Source of the DNA: CAZKGE01 sp964636405
Lineage (GTDB): Bacteria; Bacillota; Clostridia; Christensenellales; CAG-138
Direction: 5' to 3'
NCBI GenBank assembly: GCA_964636405.1
Contig: CAZWSI010000002.1
Span: forward strand, 62,001-126,000
Length of the DNA stretch: 64,000 bases
The notes under the pieces are model-generated. The model was given only the letters and a program-made list of their open reading frames with translations. It had not been told where the DNA came from and ran no database searches. Shown one piece after another: positions 1 through 8,170 of this stretch (position 1 is its first letter; every line of letters begins with the position of its first letter). A program made the translations under genes and the position numbers.

Positions 1-33
1 ACGCGTCCATTCTGGGCTTTGGGGTGATGTAGC

Positions 34-939
34 ATGGAAAAGGCGCGCGTTATTCCCCGCTTTGTCGTGCTGGGCGCGACGGCCATGGACACGGTTGTGA
101 CCGTGGACGCGCTCCCCGGCGCCGACGAGATCGTGTTTGCAAACACCGTCGCAAAGAGCCCCGGCGGCTCGGGCGCAAACGTCGCGGTGGCGCTTGCGCG
201 GCTGGGCGGCGCGGTTCGCTTCTGCAGCAAGGTGGGGTGCGACGCGGACGGAAGCGCGTTGCTTGCCGCCTTTGCCCACGAGGGTGTGGACGCGTCGTGC
301 GTGCGGCGGGAGGGCGAGCGCTCCTCGGGGGTGTTTATCACCGTGGACGCGCGCGGCGAACGCACCATGGTGTCGCTTGGCGGCACGGCCATCTGCCAAA
401 GCGCGAACGAGCTTGCCGGCGTAGCCTTTGCATCGGACGCGCTGTATGTGGGCGAATGCCTGCCCGAGGTGGGGCTTTTCGCGCTGGAGCGCGCCCGCGA
501 AGGGGGCGCGTACTGCGCCATGGGCCCCGGCGGCCTCGTGCGCTATTATGGGCTAAAGGGCCTTGCGCGCATGCTTGAAAGGGCCGATCTGCTCTTTGTA
601 AGCCGGCCGGAGCTCACGCTGCTCACCGGGAAGGAAGCGCTGGACGCGGGTGTTTCGGCCGCGCTCGAAACGGGTCTGGCCGCGCTGGTCGTTACCGAGG
701 GCAGCCGGGGCGCGGGCTGGTATAGGGCGGATGGACGCGCCTTTGCCCCGGCGCTCAAGTGCACGCCCGTGGACACGACCGGCGCGGGCGACGCCTTTGC
801 GGCGGGCTTTTTATACGCGCACGCGGAGGGAAAGCCGCCAAAAGACTGCCTCGCCTTCGGCAACCGCTGCGCGGCCCACGCCATTTGCTTCCCGGGCGCG
901 CGTACTTCACCGATGCGGAAAGAGCTGCCGGAACTATGA
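34..939 (+). CDS. PfkB-family carbohydrate/nucleoside kinase
   Basis: This 301-residue protein is a ribokinase-like (PfkB) kinase that would transfer the gamma phosphate of ATP to a hydroxyl of a sugar or nucleoside. The N-terminal substrate motif GGSGAN is at residues 44-49. The anion-hole and catalytic motif DTTGAGDAF is at 247-255, with the base Asp253. Length is normal for the family. The ATG follows a GGGGTGATG stretch, and one frame upstream ends in TAG at 30-32, so a preceding gene probably ends right against it. The next genes encode a YgeY-like hydrolase and a molybdenum hydroxylase, so a nucleoside or purine-breakdown substrate is possible, but the substrate cannot be read from the sequence. 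Confidence 0.85.
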   Translation: MEKARVIPRFVVLGATAMDTVVTVDALPGADEIVFANTVAKSPGGSGANVAVALARLGGAVRFCSKVGCDADGSALLAAFAHEGVDASCVRREGERSSGVFITVDARGERTMVSLGGTAICQSANELAGVAFASDALYVGECLPEVGLFALERAREGGAYCAMGPGGLVRYYGLKGLARMLERADLLFVSRPELTLLTGKEALDAGVSAALETGLAALVVTEGSRGAGWYRADGRAFAPALKCTPVDTTGAGDAFAAGFLYAHAEGKPPKDCLAFGNRCAAHAICFPGARTSPMRKELPEL

Positions 940-968
940 GCAGCCATGCGTTTTTTGTGCGCGGACGG

Positions 969-997
969 TTGGCGCGCGGTCGCGCGTGTAGTATAAT
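969..997 (+). promoter_or_regulatory. Sigma-A type promoter before the ygeY-like/molybdenum hydroxylase operon
   Basis: TTGGCG at 969-974 and a perfect TATAAT at 992-997 are separated by 17 bases. Transcription would start near 1004, about 27 bases before the ATG at 1031. This suggests that the M20 hydrolase and hydroxylase genes can be transcribed separately from the PfkB gene. Confidence 0.65.
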
Positions 998-1030
998 GCT
1001 ATGATCTGAATATTGGGGAGCGATTTTTCT

Positions 1031-2215
1031 ATGGATGCATGTATTGCCCTCTGCCGCGCGCTGATCGCGGCGGAAAGCCCCTCCGGGCGGGAAAACGAGG
1101 CGGCCGAGGTCGTCGCGAGGTATTTTGCGGACGTGCCGGGCGCGCTTCTTGAACGCGACCGCTACGGCAGCGTGCTTGTCGCCTTCAAGGGCGCGCGGCC
1201 TGGTCCCCGGCTGCTTTTTGACGCGCACCTCGACACAGTGCCTGTAATAAACCCCGCCTCCTGGACGCACGCGCCCTTTGGCGGCGAAATCGGCAACGGC
1301 TGCCTGTACGGGCGCGGCGCCTCGGATATGAAGGGCGCGCTCGCGTGCATGTGCAGGGCGGTTTCCGATTTTGTGCGCAAAACCGGGGGCGATTTTGCGG
1401 GCAGCGTCACCATTGCAGGCGTTGTGCACGAGGAGTGCTTCGAGGGCGTGGCGGCGCGCGAAATCTCAGACCGCGTGCGGCCGGATTACGTGATCATCGG
1501 CGAGGCCTCGGAGTGCAATCTCAAAATTGGCCAGCGCGGCCGCGCGGAGCTCACGCTGGAGGTCTTCGGCCGGAGCGCGCACTCGGCCAACCCCGAGGCA
1601 GGCGTTAACGCCGTGTACAATATGGCAAAGCTCATCGACCGCATCCGGCAACTGCCCGCGCCCGAGCATCCCGTGCTGGGCAAGGGCATACTCGAGCTGA
1701 CGGACATTCGCTCCGAGCCGTACCCGGGCGCTTCGGTCGTACCCGCGTACTGCGCGGCCACCTACGACCGCCGCCTGCTTGTCGGCGAAACGCCCGCAAG
1801 TGTGCTCGCGCCCATCGAAGCCCTCATTGCCGAGCTTGCGCAAAAGGATGCGTCCTTTACGGCGCAGCTCTCGCTCTCTAAAGGCAGCGCGCTTTGCTGC
1901 ACGGGCGAAACCATCGGCGCGGAGCGTTTTTTCCCCGGCTGGCTCTTTTCCGAAAAGGAGCCGTGGATCCAGCGCGTGAAGGCGCGGCTCGACACGCTGG
2001 GCCTTGCCCCCAAGCTGACAAAATATAATTTCTGCACGAACGGCTCACATTACGCGGGCGAAATGGGCATTCCCACGCTGGGCTTTGGGCCCTCGTGCGA
2101 AAGCAACGCGCATACGGCCGACGAATGGATCGCGCTCACGGAATTGGAGCGCGCAATGACGGGCTATCGTGGTATACTGGAGGCAATGCTTCTTAACGGG
2201 ACAGGAGAAAGATAA
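1031..2215 (+). CDS. ygeY: M20-family zinc hydrolase, YgeY-like (selenium/molybdenum hydroxylase-linked)
   Basis: A 394-residue member of the M20 amidohydrolase/peptidase family, which uses two zinc ions to cleave amide or carbamoyl bonds. The metal motif FDAHLDTVP and the following GRGASDMKG segment lie in the first third; the general-base pair HEE comes from the stretch GVVHEECFEG. The central segment with VLGKGILELTDI and YDRRLLVGET resembles YgeY, an enzyme of the E. coli selenium-dependent molybdenum hydroxylase island. The ATG at 1031 has GGGGAG ten bases upstream; an in-frame TTG at 1013 is less likely. It overlaps the next gene by one base. The exact substrate in YgeY proteins is not settled; a ureido or carbamoyl compound from purine breakdown fits the context. 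Confidence 0.82.
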   Translation: MDACIALCRALIAAESPSGRENEAAEVVARYFADVPGALLERDRYGSVLVAFKGARPGPRLLFDAHLDTVPVINPASWTHAPFGGEIGNGCLYGRGASDMKGALACMCRAVSDFVRKTGGDFAGSVTIAGVVHEECFEGVAAREISDRVRPDYVIIGEASECNLKIGQRGRAELTLEVFGRSAHSANPEAGVNAVYNMAKLIDRIRQLPAPEHPVLGKGILELTDIRSEPYPGASVVPAYCAATYDRRLLVGETPASVLAPIEALIAELAQKDASFTAQLSLSKGSALCCTGETIGAERFFPGWLFSEKEPWIQRVKARLDTLGLAPKLTKYNFCTNGSHYAGEMGIPTLGFGPSCESNAHTADEWIALTELERAMTGYRGILEAMLLNGTGER

Positions 2216-2703
2216 TGACGGAAAAATTCACGCTCACGGTGAACGACCGTGCGCTCACGGTCGAAACTGAAAAAAACCGCACGCTTTTATACGTGCTGCG
2301 CGAGCTGCTCGATCTCACCGGCGCCAAGTGCGGCTGCGCGACGGGCGATTGCGGCGCCTGCAAGGTGCTGCTTGACGGCGAGGCGGTCAACGCCTGCCTT
2401 GTGCAAATTCATAAGGCGGCGGGGCGGCGCGTGGTTACCATCGAGGGCCTTGCCCACGGGCCGAAGCTTCATCCCATCCAGCGCGCCTTCATCGAAACCG
2501 GCGCGATCCAGTGCGGCTACTGCACGCCGGGCATGATCATCAGCGCCAAGGCGCTGCTCGACCGCAACCCCGACCCCACGCGCAAGGAGATCGAGCAAGC
2601 CATCGACAACAACCTCTGCCGCTGCACGGGCTATGTGAAAATCATCGAAGCCGTACAACTCGGCGCGAAATACCTGGCCGCCGAGCGGGAGGAATGGACA
2701 TGA
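2215..2703 (+). CDS. Molybdenum hydroxylase [2Fe-2S] iron-sulfur subunit
   Basis: This 162-residue protein is the small electron-transfer subunit of a xanthine dehydrogenase/CO dehydrogenase-type hydroxylase. The plant-ferredoxin-like N-terminal domain carries CGCATGDCGACKV and a later Cys (residues about 40-62). The C-terminal helical domain carries QCGYCTPGMI and CRCTGY, the ligands of the second [2Fe-2S] cluster nearest the molybdenum site. The length matches the separate small subunits (CoxS/XdhC type). The ATG overlaps the end of the YgeY-like gene, and its own TGA overlaps the start of the large subunit, so the three are translated as a unit. Confidence 0.93.
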   Translation: MTEKFTLTVNDRALTVETEKNRTLLYVLRELLDLTGAKCGCATGDCGACKVLLDGEAVNACLVQIHKAAGRRVVTIEGLAHGPKLHPIQRAFIETGAIQCGYCTPGMIISAKALLDRNPDPTRKEIEQAIDNNLCRCTGYVKIIEAVQLGAKYLAAEREEWT

Positions 2704-4967
2704 GCGAACAAATCGTAAACGGAATCGTCGGGCGCGAAATCCCCATCCGCGACGCAGCATTGAAGGCCACGGGCCAGCTTCGCTATGTGGACGATCTCAA
2801 GCTTCCCGGCATGCTGCACGCAAAGCTTCTCACCAGCCCCGTCGCGCACGCCAAAATTACGAAGCTCGATTGCTCGGCGGCGCTTGCGCTTCCCGGGGTC
2901 ATGGCTGTTGCAAGCTATCTGAACACGCCGGACACGCTCTATAACAGCAGCGGCGAAACGCTGGACATTTTCAAAACCGAGCGGGTGTTCGACAGCACCG
3001 TGCGGTACGTGGGCGACCGCGTGGCCGCCGTGGCGGCGACCGACCCGAAGACCGCCGAAAAGGCGCTTTCCCTCATCGACGTGGAGTACGAACCCCTGCC
3101 CGCAAACTTCGACCCGGAGGCGGGCCTGCGCGAGGACGCGTACGTCATCCTCGACCGGGGCGGCCTTGAAAAGGGGAACCTCATGGAAACCGTGCTGCAA
3201 AGCTGCGGCGATGTGGACGCGGCCATGGCGGAAGCCCCGCACGTGTTTACCGATACCTTTACCGTGCCCGCCATCCACCATGGCGCGATTGAAACGCACA
3301 CCTCCGTGGCGGTTTACGACGCGGCTGGCAAGCTGACCGTTTACGCCAGCTCGCAGGACAGCTTCGCCGTGCGTGTGAACCTCTCCCGCATCTTTTCCCT
3401 GCCGCTCAGCCGCGTGCGCGTAACCGTGCCCGCCATCGGCGGGGCGTTCGGCGGCAAGGTGGACACCATCACCGAGCCTGTGGCGGCGGCGCTCGCCATC
3501 TTAACCGGCAGGCCCGTCAAGCTCACCTTTACCCGCAGGGAGGACATCGTATCCTCGCGCACGCGCCACGCCATGAAGATTCTCATGCGCACGGGCGTTT
3601 CTGACGACGGGACGATCCTTGCCGAGGATATGAAGGTCTTTTGCAACGCCGGAGCCTACGCCTCGGGCACGAGCAATATCGTATGGGCCATGTGCGGCAA
3701 GGTCTTTAAGGTGCATCGCTGCAAAAACGTACGCTTTACGGGCTACCCGGTCATAACGAATTCACCGCTCGGCGGCCCCATGCGCGGCTTTGGCTCCCCG
3801 CAGGCGTTCTTTGCCCAGCAGCGGCAGATGAACCGCATTTCAAAGGCGCTGGGCATCGATATGCTCACGCTCCAGCGCAAAAATCTCACTCCGCCCGACG
3901 GCGTGGACTACCGCTTTGATCTGCCCCACGGCAACGCGCGGCCGCTCGACTGCCTCGAGCGCGCAGCGGAGCTCATTGGTTATGAGGCCGCGTGCGGAGA
4001 ACAGGAAGCCAGCGAGGGCCAGCGCTTCCGCATCGGCGTGGGCGTGGGCGTGGGCGCGCACGGCAACGGCATGTTCGGCGTACGCACGGATATTACCGCC
4101 ATCCTGCTCAAGGCCAATGACGACGGCTCCATGGTGCTTTTCTCCGGCTCGCACGAAATGGGCAACGCATCCATCACTACGCAATCGCAGTTTGTCAGCG
4201 AGGTGCTGGGCGTTCCCATGGATAAAATCGCGTGCGTATCAGGCGATACGGAGCTGACCTGCTACCAGCTCGGCGATTATTCCAGCCGGGGCACCTTTGT
4301 ATCGGGACACGCGGCGGTCAAGGCCGCCGAGGATATGCGCAACAAGCTCGCGCGCTATGCCGCGGAGCTGCTTGGCGCGGAGGCTGAGAGCCTCGCTTTC
4401 CATGACGACCGCGTTTTCGCGCCGGACGGAACGAGCGTTTCCGTGGGCGACGCGGTGCAGCACGCGCGGCACAAGCACTTTACGGAGCTGGTCTCCGCCG
4501 TGACCTACGCCTCGGAGGCGGCGGTCGTTTCCTACGGCGCGCACATTGCCAAGGTACGGGTCGATACCGAGGCGGGCACGGTCGAGCTGCTCGATTACGC
4601 CGCCGTGCACGACCTTGGCCGGGCCATCAACCCCCTGTCCGTAACGGGCCAGATCGAGGGAGCCATCCAGATGGGCGCGGGCTACGCGCTTTCCGAGGGC
4701 ATCCAGCTCGATGAAGCGGGCAAGGTCAAGAACCCCTCCTTCAAGGGCTACCGCATGCTCCACGCGGCCGATATGCCCCGCCGCATTCAGATCGACTGGA
4801 TTGGCGCGTGCGAAGAAAAAGGCCCCTACGGGGCCAAGAGCATCGGCGAATGCTCGGTCGTACCCAGCATTGCCGCCATATCCAACGCGGTGGCCAACGC
4901 CATCGGCAGGGCGTGCAACGATCTGCCGCTCAGCCCCGCCCGCGTGCTTTCGCTTTTGCAAGAATAA
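2700..4967 (+). CDS. Molybdenum hydroxylase large (molybdopterin-binding) subunit, xanthine dehydrogenase family
   Basis: A 755-residue catalytic subunit of the xanthine oxidase family, which hydroxylates an N-heterocycle or aldehyde using water. It has the molybdopterin-contact motif GGAFGGKVD, the RGFGSPQA motif, and near the C-terminus GAKSIGE, whose Glu is the conserved active-site base. I chose the ATG at 2700, overlapping the upstream TGA as ATGA, with GGGAGG seven bases before; the open frame extends upstream but those residues overlap the small subunit. No FAD subunit gene is adjacent, so electrons must leave through another partner or an FAD protein coded elsewhere. The 3' end overlaps the convergent RimK-like gene by 38 bases. 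Xanthine or another purine is the best-guess substrate. Confidence 0.92.
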   Translation: MSEQIVNGIVGREIPIRDAALKATGQLRYVDDLKLPGMLHAKLLTSPVAHAKITKLDCSAALALPGVMAVASYLNTPDTLYNSSGETLDIFKTERVFDSTVRYVGDRVAAVAATDPKTAEKALSLIDVEYEPLPANFDPEAGLREDAYVILDRGGLEKGNLMETVLQSCGDVDAAMAEAPHVFTDTFTVPAIHHGAIETHTSVAVYDAAGKLTVYASSQDSFAVRVNLSRIFSLPLSRVRVTVPAIGGAFGGKVDTITEPVAAALAILTGRPVKLTFTRREDIVSSRTRHAMKILMRTGVSDDGTILAEDMKVFCNAGAYASGTSNIVWAMCGKVFKVHRCKNVRFTGYPVITNSPLGGPMRGFGSPQAFFAQQRQMNRISKALGIDMLTLQRKNLTPPDGVDYRFDLPHGNARPLDCLERAAELIGYEAACGEQEASEGQRFRIGVGVGVGAHGNGMFGVRTDITAILLKANDDGSMVLFSGSHEMGNASITTQSQFVSEVLGVPMDKIACVSGDTELTCYQLGDYSSRGTFVSGHAAVKAAEDMRNKLARYAAELLGAEAESLAFHDDRVFAPDGTSVSVGDAVQHARHKHFTELVSAVTYASEAAVVSYGAHIAKVRVDTEAGTVELLDYAAVHDLGRAINPLSVTGQIEGAIQMGAGYALSEGIQLDEAGKVKNPSFKGYRMLHAADMPRRIQIDWIGACEEKGPYGAKSIGECSVVPSIAAISNAVANAIGRACNDLPLSPARVLSLLQE

Positions 4968-5814
4968 AACGGGCGAGCTCGAGCGGAATATCAGCCTCGC
5001 ACACTGTGGAAAGACCCTCCCAGCCGGGGCAGCCGTTGACCTCCGTCACGTACAGCCGGCCGGAATCCGCCCGGAGAAGATCCACCCCCGCCACCTCGGC
5101 ATGCACGGCGCTTGCGGCGCGAACCGCGAGCGCCGTTTCTTCGCTTCCGAGCGTATACGGCTCCGCCCGGCCGCCGAGCGTCACATTTGCCCGCCACGAT
5201 TCGCCTCCGCTGCGCCGCATGGCGGCCAGCACGCGCCCATCCAGCACAAAGGCGCGGATATCCGCGTTCCCGCAGGGCACAAAGCGCTGCACATACAGCA
5301 CGGCCCCGCGCGCCGCGAGGCCGTAGAAGGCCGCGCGCGCCTCCGCGCGCGCCGTCAATCGCAGCATGCCGTTTCCGCAGGAGCCGAAAATGGGCTTGTA
5401 TACCACATCTCCGCCTAAGCGAAGGAAGGCCTCCTCCGCCTCCTCCGGGCTTTCCGTCACCACAGTTTCCGGCACGGGCAGGCCGCTTTCCGCAAGGAGC
5501 GCGCTCGTAAAAAACTTATCCACCGTTTTTTCCAGGGTTTTGGGTGAATTTACGCAGGGCACGCCCGCGCGCTCGAGCGCGTAGAGCGCGTCCATGCGGA
5601 ATATGACCTGCTCGAGCGACCCGCCCGGCACGCCGCGCAAGGCCACCGCGCCGCAGGAAAGCAATGCGCGCTTTTCCTCCGGCATGCCCAGCCTGCCCGG
5701 CAGATCGGCCATGGAGAAAAAGCGGCATTCCGCGCCCAGACGCGCAAAGGCCGCCGTAAGCGTCCGGGTCTGGTAGCCGCCGGGTTTGCTTGCGACGATT
5801 CCCGCGCGCGTCAT
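4930..5814 (-). CDS. RimK-like ATP-grasp alpha-L-glutamate ligase, last gene of the fhc operon
   Basis: A 294-residue ATP-grasp enzyme of the RimK/MptN family, which adds glutamate residues to a carboxylate. The ATP-grasp core is visible as VVYKPIFGSCGNGM, YVQRFVPCGNADIRAF and the Mg-binding end VTEVNGCPGWEGL; the PGW(R/E)xL ending is typical of the pterin/furan cofactor ligases. The ATG at 5814 overlaps the TGA of fhcC as ATGA, so it is co-translated with that gene; the 32 residues upstream in frame are not needed. Methylofuran of methylotrophs carries a polyglutamate tail and MptN glutamylates H4MPT, so the likely job here is glutamylating the C1 carrier. That is inference from context. Confidence 0.82.
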   Translation of the reverse strand: MTRAGIVASKPGGYQTRTLTAAFARLGAECRFFSMADLPGRLGMPEEKRALLSCGAVALRGVPGGSLEQVIFRMDALYALERAGVPCVNSPKTLEKTVDKFFTSALLAESGLPVPETVVTESPEEAEEAFLRLGGDVVYKPIFGSCGNGMLRLTARAEARAAFYGLAARGAVLYVQRFVPCGNADIRAFVLDGRVLAAMRRSGGESWRANVTLGGRAEPYTLGSEETALAVRAASAVHAEVAGVDLLRADSGRLYVTEVNGCPGWEGLSTVCEADIPLELARFILAKAKARGRG

Positions 5815-6656
5815 GCGCGCGGCTCCGCGGGCACAAAGAGCTCGCCCTTGCCCAGCGCCGAGGAATCGCCCCGCAAGCGGATAAGCGCGCCGTCGCCGTC
5901 CGTTTCGCAAACGGGCGCGCCGCGCTGCCGCAGCATGCGGAAAACCAGCCGCAAAAACGGAAGCGAGGTTTGCGCGGCGGCCGAAAAGCCCGGCAGCGGC
6001 ACGCCCGCGTCTTCGCGGCCGGTGCGCATGGTTGCCGCCCCACCCATTGGCTCAAGGAAGCCTTCGGTCAGGATGATCGTTCCTCGGTCCATGCCCATGC
6101 CGAGCTTGGTCGCTTCGCCTTGCGCACCCAGATGCAGGAGGCTTTGCACAAGCAGCGTGCCGCCCCGCATCGCCGCCCCGAGCGGCCCGCCCGCCGCCCC
6201 CAGCACAACCGTACCGCGCCGCATGCGGCGGCACGCGCCGCCCCGCGCCGCGCCAAGCACCACGCCAAAGCCGTTTTGCATGTCCTCAAACGCGTTTTCG
6301 CCCACGTCGCCGCAAACCGTAATCTCGCCGCCGGTCATCAAGCGGCCAAGGTTTGGCCCGGCGTTCCCCTCCGCGCGGATCGTTCCGGCGGCGAGGCCCT
6401 GCCCAAGGTTTGCGCCCAAAGTCAGATCGCCGCAGAGGGTAAGCCCCGGCGCTTTACAGGGCGAAACGGCAAAGAGCACGTCCGCGCGCACCGCGCCCCG
6501 CCCATAGGGGAGCGCGACAGCCGCAACGGAGCGCGCCGCGTCCTCGCCAACAGCCCCGGAAACGACGCCCGTGTTCGCGTCCGCAAGCGCGGACAGCGGC
6601 GAAAGGTCGAGCCAGGTAACCAGCGGCTCGCGTAAACGCAGCTTGACGCCCATCAT
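5811..6656 (-). CDS. fhcC: Formylmethanofuran dehydrogenase/formyltransferase-hydrolase subunit C
   Basis: A 281-residue beta-helix protein of the FwdC/FhcC family, a structural subunit of the complex. It shows repeated Gly-rich turns such as GNAGPNLGRLMTGGEITVCGDVG and later GGTLLV, LGMGMDRGTI, GAATMRTG, as expected for stacked beta-helical coils. Homologues share this fold with the alpha C-terminal domain of glutamate synthase, but the position directly after fhcA and before the RimK-like ligase settles the call. Start is ATG at 6656, overlapping the fhcA stop; a second ATG at 6653 is possible. Length is close to that of methylotroph FhcC. Confidence 0.88.
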   Translation of the reverse strand: MMGVKLRLREPLVTWLDLSPLSALADANTGVVSGAVGEDAARSVAAVALPYGRGAVRADVLFAVSPCKAPGLTLCGDLTLGANLGQGLAAGTIRAEGNAGPNLGRLMTGGEITVCGDVGENAFEDMQNGFGVVLGAARGGACRRMRRGTVVLGAAGGPLGAAMRGGTLLVQSLLHLGAQGEATKLGMGMDRGTIILTEGFLEPMGGAATMRTGREDAGVPLPGFSAAAQTSLPFLRLVFRMLRQRGAPVCETDGDGALIRLRGDSSALGKGELFVPAEPRA

Positions 6657-8170
6657 CCTTTGCTCCCTTCCCGCAGCGCGTTGTTTTCCGCCAAAAACGC
6701 ATCGTCCATAAACGCTTCCTCAAAGGGCACGGGCAGGCTGTCCGCCACAAGCCCCTTCACGTATGCCCGGTCGTACGGCAGGCGCTTTGCCATCAAAATG
6801 CGCTTGTCCGCCGCGCCGGCTCCCATCCTCGCGCCGCTCTTGAACACATAGGCAGGCTCGGCGAACATGCGCGCCCTGTCCGCGTTTTCCCGGTAAAGCA
6901 CGATATCCGCGTCCGCGCCCACGGCAAGGCTCCCCTTGTGCGGCATGCCGAGGCAGCGTGCGGGGCCGGAGCGGGTCATGGCGGCAATCTCCGAGAGCGT
7001 ATACTGGCGGCTCAGCTCGCCCAGACAGGAGCGGCTGCGCGCCTTTTGATTGAGCTTTTTTGCCTCCTCATCCCGGAAGGCCTTGTCCATAAGCACCCGG
7101 ACAAGATACGGATACGCCCAGAATGGGCCGCCGTTTGGATGATCGGTGGTGAGAAAGATGCGGGAAGGGTCATAGCTTAGCAGCATGAGCTCCACGCCCG
7201 CAAGCCACTGTACCGAGCCCATATAATCGTTTTTATAGCGAAGCGGCAGCACGCCGAAGGCCCCGTCCGCCTGCCAAAGCTGGGAGGCAAAGCCGCTGTG
7301 CCGCTTGCCCGCCGCAAGACCTTTGGCAAAGCCCGCGTCCGCCGTAACCACGGCGGCGTTGCCAAACACCACAGCCCCCGCGTCGGCGGTCAAATTCGGA
7401 TTCTCGTCGAGGATGCGCGCAAGCTCCGGCCCCGCCGAAACCGTATGCCCCTCGCCGTCCTCCTTATAGCCATAAAACTGCAAATGCGCAAGATGAAGCC
7501 TGCGCCCCTCCGCGCGCCGGGCGGTTTCCGCAATCCGCTCATACGCGCCGCGCCGCCCGAGAAAGGGATGATGCAGATGCAGCGCATGCGGGAGGCCAAG
7601 GCGCTCGTTGGCCGCGAGCAGCCGCTCGACAAGGTGCGCGGCGGGCAATTCGCCCTCCTCCTCGCCCCCGCGCGGGTTGATACACTTGAGCCCATAGCCG
7701 CCCGAAACCTCGAGCAAAAAGGAGAGGTACGCATCCAGCGCCTCGTCCGAGCCGCGCGCGGCAAGCGCAAGGAGCGTAGGGTTCTCTCCCACCCAGGTGA
7801 GATTGGCCATATCCGGCCCGGGCACGGCATGCTCCTCCAGAAAGGCCTGCCGCGCCGAAAGCGCCGGGAGCGCCGCGTTGACGACCGTCGTATAGCCCAT
7901 GGCCGCGTAGCGCGCGCCAAGCTCCATGGCAGTGGGCGCGAGCGCGCGCATGCCGCCGTCGCGCAGGAGCTGGAGCGGATAGCCCGCCGCGTGCGCGTGG
8001 ATATCGACAGCGCCCGCCATGGCCGCAAGCCCGGCAGCGTCGAGCGTGTCCGTGACCCGCTCCGGCGCGCCATTTGACGCAAGCTTGCCGTTTTCGATGA
8101 ACAAATCGCCCGTTTCGCCGTTTTTGCCGCTTGCCGGATCAAAAAGCCGCGCGTTTGTGATTTTCAGCAT
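6653..8170 (-). CDS. fhcA: Formylmethanofuran hydrolase subunit A (FhcA/FwdA), amidohydrolase
   Basis: A 505-residue metal-dependent amidohydrolase that hydrolyses formyl-methanofuran to formate and the free carrier (or the reverse in methanogen FwdA). The metal ligands expected from FwdA are present: DIHAHAAG with His58 and His60, Lys162 in YGLKCINPRG (the carboxylated lysine), His198/His200 in LHLHH, His226/His229 in HLAHLQF, and Asp343 in TTDHPNGGPF. The ATG at 8170 has ACCTCC (plus-strand) six bases away, i.e. GGAGGT. It overlaps fhcB by seven bases and fhcC by four. All key residues suggest an active enzyme. Confusion with dihydropyrimidinase is unlikely given the TTDHPNGGP and QFYGY motifs. 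Confidence 0.93.
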   Translation of the reverse strand: MLKITNARLFDPASGKNGETGDLFIENGKLASNGAPERVTDTLDAAGLAAMAGAVDIHAHAAGYPLQLLRDGGMRALAPTAMELGARYAAMGYTTVVNAALPALSARQAFLEEHAVPGPDMANLTWVGENPTLLALAARGSDEALDAYLSFLLEVSGGYGLKCINPRGGEEEGELPAAHLVERLLAANERLGLPHALHLHHPFLGRRGAYERIAETARRAEGRRLHLAHLQFYGYKEDGEGHTVSAGPELARILDENPNLTADAGAVVFGNAAVVTADAGFAKGLAAGKRHSGFASQLWQADGAFGVLPLRYKNDYMGSVQWLAGVELMLLSYDPSRIFLTTDHPNGGPFWAYPYLVRVLMDKAFRDEEAKKLNQKARSRSCLGELSRQYTLSEIAAMTRSGPARCLGMPHKGSLAVGADADIVLYRENADRARMFAEPAYVFKSGARMGAGAADKRILMAKRLPYDRAYVKGLVADSLPVPFEEAFMDDAFLAENNALREGSKG

